DNA of 54,586 nt from Anaerolineales bacterium (GTDB lineage Bacteria > Chloroflexota > Anaerolineae > Anaerolineales > Villigracilaceae): NCBI GenBank assembly GCA_014860745.1, contig JACZJC010000042.1, positions 1-54,586 of the forward strand, given 5' to 3'. Positions within the stretch are counted from its first letter, which is position 1, and every line of letters starts with the position of its first letter. The notes beneath the pieces are model-generated. The model made no database searches. It was given only the letters and a program-made list of their open reading frames with translations, and was not told the DNA's origin. Below are positions 50,034 through 54,586 of the stretch, one piece after another. Made by a program: the position numbers and the translations under genes.

Positions 50034-50987
50034 TTATCGCGTTCGGATGGACGCAAAAGATTCGGTTACTCGATTCCATGCGCGCTGATACCAGGGCTTG
50101 CGGAGCAGATAGTCGAGACGATAGGTAAAGCGCGCGGGCATGAGGCCGAAATAACGCGGCATCGAATCGATGGCACAGGTGCGGTTCACAGCGAAGTAAT
50201 CGAGCCAAAAGGAGGAGATCGGGAAGTTTGGCAGGATCCCTTCGAGGAAAACCGTGATCGCGCGCAGCGTGATCGGCGACAATGGAATCAGATAACGATT
50301 CCTGCGGGTCGCTTCCATGATGGTTTCGATGATCTGCTGAAGCGTGAAAAATTCAGTGCCGCCAAGTTCATACACCTGGTTGATGGTGTCGTCTTTTTCA
50401 AGCGACCACAACATGCAGGTGACGATGTCTTCCACCCACACAGGCTGGACCACAGTGCGTCCGCCTGCAGGGATTGGAAACACGCCGAGTGAAGAACGGA
50501 TCAACCGCGCGAGGTTGTTGGTGAAATGATCTTCCGGACCGTATACCAGCGATGAGCGCAGAATGGTATAGGGAACTTTTCCATTGCGGATATGTTCTTC
50601 GGCGATGCCCTTGGCTTTGAAGGCAGGATAGCCCGATGCGCGAGCTGCGCCAATGTGACTGAGATAGACGATTCGATCCACGCCCGCATCGGATGCCGCT
50701 TCGATGAGATTTTCCGTCCCTTGAATATCAGTTGTCAGCAGGCTGCCGCGGCTTCCTTGATTCTCCGCGCTGGCGAGGTGGAAGATGATATCCACATCCC
50801 GCAGGGCGGCGCGCAAACCGCGCTTATCCGCAAGGGATACGACTGCCACTTCCACTGGAACGCCTTTTGGAAGGCGCGGAGTGCGCGGCGAAGGACGGAT
50901 CAATGCGCGCAGGGGATATCCGATGGTGGAAAGCTGGCGTACGAGGGTGCGCCCGATGAAGCCGGTGGCGCCGGTGACGAGGATCAT
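50034..50987 (-). CDS. NAD(P)-dependent epimerase/dehydratase-like SDR
   Basis: 317 residues. Rossmann opening MILVTGATGFIGRTLVRQL (TGxxGxxG). DVDIIFHLASAENQGS and GVDRIVYLSHIG follow; a Tyr-xxx-Lys-type catalytic pair is not clear (YPAFKAKGIAE is the nearest). PYTILRSSLVYGP is typical of the NmrA/NDUFA9-like atypical SDRs. Cofactor-bound but catalysis uncertain. First gene of a two-gene set. Confidence 0.85.
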   Translation of the reverse strand: MILVTGATGFIGRTLVRQLSTIGYPLRALIRPSPRTPRLPKGVPVEVAVVSLADKRGLRAALRDVDIIFHLASAENQGSRGSLLTTDIQGTENLIEAASDAGVDRIVYLSHIGAARASGYPAFKAKGIAEEHIRNGKVPYTILRSSLVYGPEDHFTNNLARLIRSSLGVFPIPAGGRTVVQPVWVEDIVTCMLWSLEKDDTINQVYELGGTEFFTLQQIIETIMEATRRNRYLIPLSPITLRAITVFLEGILPNFPISSFWLDYFAVNRTCAIDSMPRYFGLMPARFTYRLDYLLRKPWYQRAWNRVTESFASIRTR

Positions 50988-50994
50988 GTTTGGG

Positions 50995-51000
50995 ATTATA
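50995..51000 (-). promoter_or_regulatory. -10 box 7 nt from a start codon
   Basis: Minus-strand TATAAT at 50995-51000, 7 nt before the ATG of the SDR gene at 50987. No Shine-Dalgarno. A leaderless mRNA is likely. The -35 match is poor. Confidence 0.5.
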
Positions 51001-51053
51001 GCAGAGGGGATGAAGGGTGCGTATTACGTGACAAGTAAAACATAAAAATAAAA

Positions 51054-51071
51054 ATCCCGCTTTCACGGGAT
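51054..51071 (-). terminator. Terminator after tRNA-Val
   Basis: ATCCCG and CGGGAT pair around CTTTCA and, read on the minus strand, are followed by a TTTTTATTTTTATG run, just after the tRNA-Val 3' end. Confidence 0.8.
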
Positions 51072-51075
51072 CTTG

Positions 51076-51149
51076 TGGGCGCTGAGGGACTCGAACCCCC
51101 GACCCCTTCGGTGTAAACGAAGTGCTCTAACCAACTGAGCTAAGCGCCC
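51076..51149 (-). tRNA. tRNA-Val (anticodon TAC)
   Basis: 74 nt. Acceptor stem GGGCGCT/AGCGCCC, D arm with GCTCAGTTGGTTAGAGC, anticodon stem CTTCG/CGAAG with loop TTTACAC (anticodon TAC, reads GTA), T arm GGGGGTTCGAGTCCC-type. Discriminator A; CCA is not encoded. Confidence 0.97.
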
Positions 51150-51239
51150 GGGAGAACCGCATTATAGCATGTGATTCCCAAAAACAAAAAATATTTTTAT
51201 CCCTGCGTTATAATCCGTTCATCAAACAGGAGAACTCCC

Positions 51240-51662
51240 ATGACCGAATCGAAACCCCTCAATTGGACTTCCGCACCCGGCGTTGGCTATTCCGTCATCC
51301 GCCGGGGTGATGGCGGCATGACTTTTACCTTTACCGATCTTTCCGACGCCACCCTCGCGCACTGGCATGAATTTGCGCTCGAGCATTTGCTTGGCTCCGA
51401 CCGCCGCACACGCAATCTGTATGACTTGCGGACAGTGAAAAATATTCCGGAAAAAGCCGTCCGGATGGCCGTGGATGCGAACAGCGATCCTTCTGCTCGT
51501 AACATCCGCGTGGCGGTGGTGGTGGCAGACGAGGCTGTCGCGGATGCGATCCGCAATGTGGCGGCGCTCGCGGAGACAGGCCTTGCCTCGGCGATAAAAA
51601 TTTTTACAGATATCAACGAAGCGGAAGCCTGGCTGGCTCGCCCATTGGATCAGATACCGTAG
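51240..51662 (+). CDS. STAS/SpoIIAA-like small protein
   Basis: 140 residues from ATG 51240 (GGAGAA before it). WTSAPGVGYSVIRRGDGGMT, LYDLRTVKNIPEKAVRMAVD and IRVAVVVADEAVADAIRNVA suggest a SpoIIAA-like beta-alpha fold, often involved in protein interaction. No enzyme motif seen. A TATAAT lies at 51209-51214. Confidence 0.7.
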   Translation: MTESKPLNWTSAPGVGYSVIRRGDGGMTFTFTDLSDATLAHWHEFALEHLLGSDRRTRNLYDLRTVKNIPEKAVRMAVDANSDPSARNIRVAVVVADEAVADAIRNVAALAETGLASAIKIFTDINEAEAWLARPLDQIP

Positions 51663-51663
51663 G

Positions 51664-51703
51664 TGTCATTGCGAGCAGGGGTTTAACCCTCTTCGCAATG
51701 ACA
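51664..51703. repeat. TCATTGCGAGG-type palindromic repeat, copy 3
   Basis: TGTCATTGCGA (51664-51674) and TCGCAATGACA (51693-51703) are perfect inverted arms with an inner GGGTTTAACCC. It forms a 40-nt hairpin between the STAS-like gene and folP. Confidence 0.75.
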
Positions 51704-51713
51704 TAACCATTGC

Positions 51714-52601
51714 ATGAAATCACCTTCTCTTCAGATCGGGAAGTTCACTTTTGACTGGGGTTCCCGCACGTATGTGATGGGCATTCTGAATGTGACTCCC
51801 GATTCGTTTTCGGGAGATGGGATCATTTCCAAAGGAGATGTCGTTCAGGCCGCGCTTTCCCAGGTGGATCAATTCCTTGCTTCCGGCGCGGATATTTTGG
51901 ATGTGGGCGGCGAATCGACACGACCGGGTTCGGCGCCGGTCAACGTGGAGGAAGAGATGGAACGGGTGATCCCCGTCATCCATGCCATCCACAAAATCTA
52001 TCCAGGTGCTTTAATTTCAATTGATACGTACAAAGCCCAAGTCGCAGAGGAAGCGATCAGAGCGGGCGCGTCTATTGTCAACGACGTCTGGGGGTTGAGA
52101 GCGGATTCTGAGTTGGCATATGTTGCGGCGAAATACAAAACGCCTATCATATTGATGCACAATCGCAGCAACCCTGCCAGCGTGGATGTCCGCGAAAAAC
52201 TTGGGAATGCTTATATCGGTTCGGAGTACCAGAACCTGCTTGAAGATGTGAAACGGGAATTGCTCGAAAGCGTGGTGTTGGCAAAAAATGCCGGGGTGGA
52301 AGAATTGCGCATCGTCCTGGACCCAGGCATCGGCTTTGGAAAGACGCGGGAACATAACCTTGCGCTGATCAACCGCCTCGCTGAGATCCGCTCCTTGGGG
52401 TATCCGATCCTGCTGGGTCCATCCCGAAAATCATTCATCGGTTTTACATTGGATTTGCCGCCCGACCAGCGCGTGGAAGGTACCGCAGCAGCGGTTGCCA
52501 TTGGAATTGCGCGCGGCGCAGATATCATCCGTGTGCATGATGTGAGGGAAATGGCGCGGGTTGCGAAAATGACGGACGCGATTGTAAGAAGTAATTCATA
52601 A
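51714..52601 (+). CDS. folP: Dihydropteroate synthase
   Basis: 295 residues. It condenses p-aminobenzoate with hydroxymethyl-dihydropterin diphosphate in folate synthesis; target of sulfonamides. TIM barrel with loop 1 MGILNVTPDSFSGDG, loop 2 DVGGESTRPGSAPV, IILMHNRSNP and VLDPGIGFGKT. The C-terminal LLGPSRKSFIGFTLDLPPDQ and the RVHDVREM end are typical. Other folate genes are not nearby. Confidence 0.95.
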   Translation: MKSPSLQIGKFTFDWGSRTYVMGILNVTPDSFSGDGIISKGDVVQAALSQVDQFLASGADILDVGGESTRPGSAPVNVEEEMERVIPVIHAIHKIYPGALISIDTYKAQVAEEAIRAGASIVNDVWGLRADSELAYVAAKYKTPIILMHNRSNPASVDVREKLGNAYIGSEYQNLLEDVKRELLESVVLAKNAGVEELRIVLDPGIGFGKTREHNLALINRLAEIRSLGYPILLGPSRKSFIGFTLDLPPDQRVEGTAAAVAIGIARGADIIRVHDVREMARVAKMTDAIVRSNS

Positions 52602-52640
52602 GTTCACGAATACACACCACGCATCGCGAAATGATGGATT

Positions 52641-53963
52641 ATGGATAATTATTCAAAAGACCTTCTGCGAACTGGAATCATCGAAGCGAAAACAGGCGAC
52701 CGCAATGTTGCGCGCCGTTATTTGGACCGCGCCATTTATATGGCCGGCTCGCACGATGTCCTGGCGGAAGCATGGTTTTGGATGGGTGAGATCACGGATG
52801 ACCCGGTTGAAAAACGCAAGGCCCTGGAGAATTGTCTGGCGCATGACCTGCGTCATTCCCGCGCGCGGCGCGCACTTGCCATATTGGAGGGTAAGCTCAA
52901 GGCCGATGATGTGATCAACCCCGATCATAGGCCGGCCGCGCCGGAGGGATTGCGCGCCGCCGATGCGCAGCGGTTTATGTGCCCAAAATGTGGCGGACGC
53001 ATGGCGTTTGCGCCCGATGGGCAATCGCTGGTATGCGAGTATTGCACGCGCAATCAAATGCTGGGCGTCGGGTTGCAATCTGACGAAGAAAAGGATTTCA
53101 TCATTGCGATGGCAACCATGAAGGGACATGGCAGGCCGTTGCAGGAGCAGGTCTTTCATTGCAACGGCTGCGGCGCGGAATTCATTCTGCCGCCCACGCA
53201 AATTTCCGCCAATTGTGTTTATTGCGATTCCCCGCATGTCGTCAGTTTGGAAAAGTCAAAAGACCTGCTCGCGCCGGACGCGATCCTCCCGCATGCTTTC
53301 GATCAAAAAACCGCCACACGTTTTCTAGTCGAATGGGTGGAGACTAACAAGATCAAACCTGAAAAAAAAGTTGACCTGCCGCGCGGTTTGTATTTGCCGC
53401 TTTGGAATTTCGACGTGGGCGGCGCGATTGAATACACCGCTGAAAAAGTGGAATACGAAGAGGATTCATTTATGAATCGCGAACAGCGAAAGGTTGTCCG
53501 TGTGACAGATCAATATCCCGTCATGGTGGATGACCTGCCGCTTCCCGCTTCCCGAAAACTGTCCGCTGTTTTCTTGAAGTTGATTCTAAGCTTTGACTTA
53601 AAGGCCGCCAGGCCATACGACCCGCGCTTTCTGGCAAGCTGGCCTGCCGAGATCTATGACGTGCCGATGGCGGATGCTTCGCTCGACGCCCGCAGCCAGA
53701 CATACAAGGATTATAAAAAGAAACTTCCGCACTTCCTCAACGGGATGAATCTCGTGCACACCTCTTCCGCGAAGCTGGTGGTGGAATCTTTTAAACTGGT
53801 GTTGCTGCCCGTCTGGCTGACAGAACTTCCCTTTGACGGGCGCGAGCATTTGGTTTTGATCAACGGTCAAAGCGGGGTTGTTGCCAGTGATTTACCCGAA
53901 AAGGATGAAGAATCCGATGCAGGCGGGTTATTTAGCTTCCTGTCAGATTTTCTGGAAGAATAA
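52641..53963 (+). CDS. TPR-like and twin zinc-ribbon protein of unknown function
   Basis: 440 residues. Residues 1-75 look TPR-like (AKTGDRNVARRYLDRAIYMA, then AEAWFWMGEITDDPVEKRKA). Two zinc ribbons follow: CPKCGGRM...CEYC and CNGCGAEF...CVYC (about 114-195). The C-terminal 240 residues are a beta-rich region with paired Tyr/Asp motifs (GLYLPLWNFDVGGAIEYTAE). No membrane helix. Possibly a regulatory or assembly factor. Confidence 0.75.
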   Translation: MDNYSKDLLRTGIIEAKTGDRNVARRYLDRAIYMAGSHDVLAEAWFWMGEITDDPVEKRKALENCLAHDLRHSRARRALAILEGKLKADDVINPDHRPAAPEGLRAADAQRFMCPKCGGRMAFAPDGQSLVCEYCTRNQMLGVGLQSDEEKDFIIAMATMKGHGRPLQEQVFHCNGCGAEFILPPTQISANCVYCDSPHVVSLEKSKDLLAPDAILPHAFDQKTATRFLVEWVETNKIKPEKKVDLPRGLYLPLWNFDVGGAIEYTAEKVEYEEDSFMNREQRKVVRVTDQYPVMVDDLPLPASRKLSAVFLKLILSFDLKAARPYDPRFLASWPAEIYDVPMADASLDARSQTYKDYKKKLPHFLNGMNLVHTSSAKLVVESFKLVLLPVWLTELPFDGREHLVLINGQSGVVASDLPEKDEESDAGGLFSFLSDFLEE

Positions 53964-53969
53964 TAGCAC

Positions 53970-54197
53970 TTACCTGCTGCTGAAATACTCCCGCAGAATA
54001 TCCGAATAATTCATAGTGCGGACGGGAATGGGCGCCGGGGTGGGAGGCATTTAGGTTGAATCTATTTCCGGAGCGGGACTCGAAACAATGGGAATGGAAG
54101 TTTGGGTCGGGGTGGAAGCGGGATGGGCACAGGATGGTGTAATTAACGAAATAATCAATATGATGAAACATGGCAGGGAGGAAGACCGGTGGTGCAT
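53970..54197 (-). pseudogene. Small lipoprotein gene interrupted by an in-frame stop
   Basis: From ATG 54197 the frame gives a lipoprotein-like signal (MHHRSSSLPCFIILIISLIT then PSC) and a Thr/Pro/Ser linker. TAA at 54051-54053 stops it after 48 residues, but the same frame continues at once with MPPTPAPIPVRTMNYSDILR and ends at 53970-53972. The composition on both sides of the stop is the same, so one base change (for instance CAA to TAA) is the simplest reading. It could also be two tiny genes. Confidence 0.45.
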
Positions 54198-54235
54198 GGA
54201 TAAATTTTATCCTTTTGTGTATAATCTTGTTCGTC

Positions 54236-54307
54236 GCCCTGATAGTTCAATGGATAGAACAAAGCACTCCTAAGGCTTAGATGTAGGTCCGATTCCTACT
54301 CAGGGCA
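54236..54307 (+). tRNA. tRNA-Arg (anticodon CCT)
   Basis: 72 nt. Acceptor stem GCCCTGA/TCAGGGC, D arm AGTTCAATGGATAGAAC, anticodon loop CTCCTAA (CCT, reads AGG), T arm GTAGGTCCGATTCCTAC. The 31-39 pair of the anticodon stem is A-G rather than Watson-Crick. A TATAAT lies at 54220-54225, and no CCA is encoded. Confidence 0.93.
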
Positions 54308-54353
54308 CAAATAATTCATACAAAAGATTAATATTTTCTCACCTAAAAAGGGC

Positions 54354-54382
54354 TTGCAAAATTTTGGGAGCCGTAGTAATAT
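54354..54382 (+). promoter_or_regulatory. Promoter of the candidate small RNA
   Basis: TTGCAA, 17-nt spacer, TAATAT. The next purine start 7-8 nt on is at 54389/54390, which is the first base of the large hairpin. There is no ORF downstream before the terminator. Confidence 0.65.
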
Positions 54383-54389
54383 TACCAAC

Positions 54390-54486
54390 GATGAGCGCCA
54401 GGGTGCCCCCCTCACCCTGGCGCTCATCATTTAACTTATAGCCGAACCCAACAAAAAAGCGGACGTTTGCAAACGTCCGCTTTTTT
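54390..54486 (+). ncRNA. Candidate small RNA with 5' hairpin and intrinsic terminator
   Basis: Starts with a perfect 16-bp stem GATGAGCGCCAGGGTG (54390-54405) and CACCCTGGCGCTCATC (54413-54428). A single-stranded A/C-rich stretch of about 24 nt follows. It ends with the terminator AAAAAAGCGGACGTTTG and its complement (54453-54486). Length about 95 nt. The terminator also faces the minus-strand gene ending at 54491, so it is bidirectional. No known RNA family is recognised. Confidence 0.6.
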
Positions 54487-54490
54487 GATT

Positions 54491-54586
54491 CTATTTTTTT
54501 GAACCTTTTATCATTTGACGGGCAGTTTGCAGTAATTCATGTGCCGAACGGAGCGTGCCTTCGCCCACCTCGCCAAGCATTTGCGA
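54491..54586 (-). CDS. C-terminal end of an unknown gene
   Basis: The last 31 codons and a TAG stop are visible; the gene continues beyond the window edge. The end reads QMLGEVGEGTLRSAHELLQT then ARQMIKGSKK, helical and basic. The family cannot be named from this piece. It converges on the candidate small RNA. Confidence 0.6.
   Translation of the reverse strand, partial: SQMLGEVGEGTLRSAHELLQTARQMIKGSKK

Noticed and set aside
54088-54273. Short plus-strand ORF overlapping the tRNA-Arg region
   Set aside because: It runs into the tRNA, has no Shine-Dalgarno, and lies antisense to the broken lipoprotein frame.
1-54586. CRISPR arrays, IS elements, prophage or rRNA operon
   Set aside because: No regularly spaced repeats, transposase or integrase frames, phage structural genes or rRNA sequences were found on reading both strands.

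Overview
The window looks like chromosome of an anaerobic or facultative member of the Chloroflexota, probably the Anaerolineae. This is inferred, not proven. The grounds are several lipoproteins with Thr/Pro-rich linkers, a membrane serine/threonine kinase with a beta-propeller sensor, a class 2 (quinone) PyrD, PdxST, a lamin-tail-domain protein, and mid-50s GC by eye. No rRNA, IS element, prophage or CRISPR array was seen. Two tRNA genes are present.

Layout. 1-5.9 kb: pyrimidine genes (pyrF, pyrE, pyrD) interleaved with a lipoprotein, a Nudix hydrolase and a HigBA-type toxin-antitoxin pair. 5.9-15.2 kb: a sensor kinase, an enoyl-CoA hydratase, gdhA, a glutaryl-CoA dehydrogenase-like gene, a VOC protein, a rhodanese lipoprotein with an in-frame UGA, and pepF. 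15.3-21.6 kb: membrane proteins, dnaN and an unusual PEP/pyruvate-binding protein. 21.7-25 kb: a minus-strand operon (GntR, SPFH, SdpI, DUF4177, CPBP protease) holding two parS-like palindromes. 25.2-31.1 kb: pdxST, an acetyltransferase, a HAD phosphatase and a fatty-acid desaturase. 31.2-35.1 kb: phnDCE. 35.3-42.9 kb: an MFS pump, a GIY-YIG-like gene, an ECF sigma operon, lipA and nfeD. 42.9-47.1 kb: pstSCAB behind an Rrf2 regulator. 47.1-54.6 kb: a squalene/phytoene synthase, folP, tRNA-Val, tRNA-Arg and a candidate small RNA.

The strongest unusual signal is at 12819-13286. The rhodanese lipoprotein frame is cut by UGA two codons after its active-site Cys. Reading through restores a full rhodanese C-terminus with a C-T-U-P-N-E motif. 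It also makes the gene end overlap the next gene by ATGA, and a hairpin fitting the bacterial SECIS rules follows the UGA. This predicts an extracytoplasmic selenoprotein.

Other notable signals are two parS-like sites within about 5 kb of dnaN, and a promoter-hairpin-terminator unit at 54354-54486 with no ORF. A 19-base motif is shared by the rrf2 and pstS promoters. A GAAC-N4-GTTC operator sits in a strong promoter spacer at 48235-48263. Several promoters place the -10 box 7-10 nt from the start codon, suggesting leaderless mRNAs. Several families of short palindromic intergenic repeats recur. Phosphate (pst) and phosphonate (phn) uptake lie within 15 kb of each other. No intergenic stretch exceeds about 300 bases.
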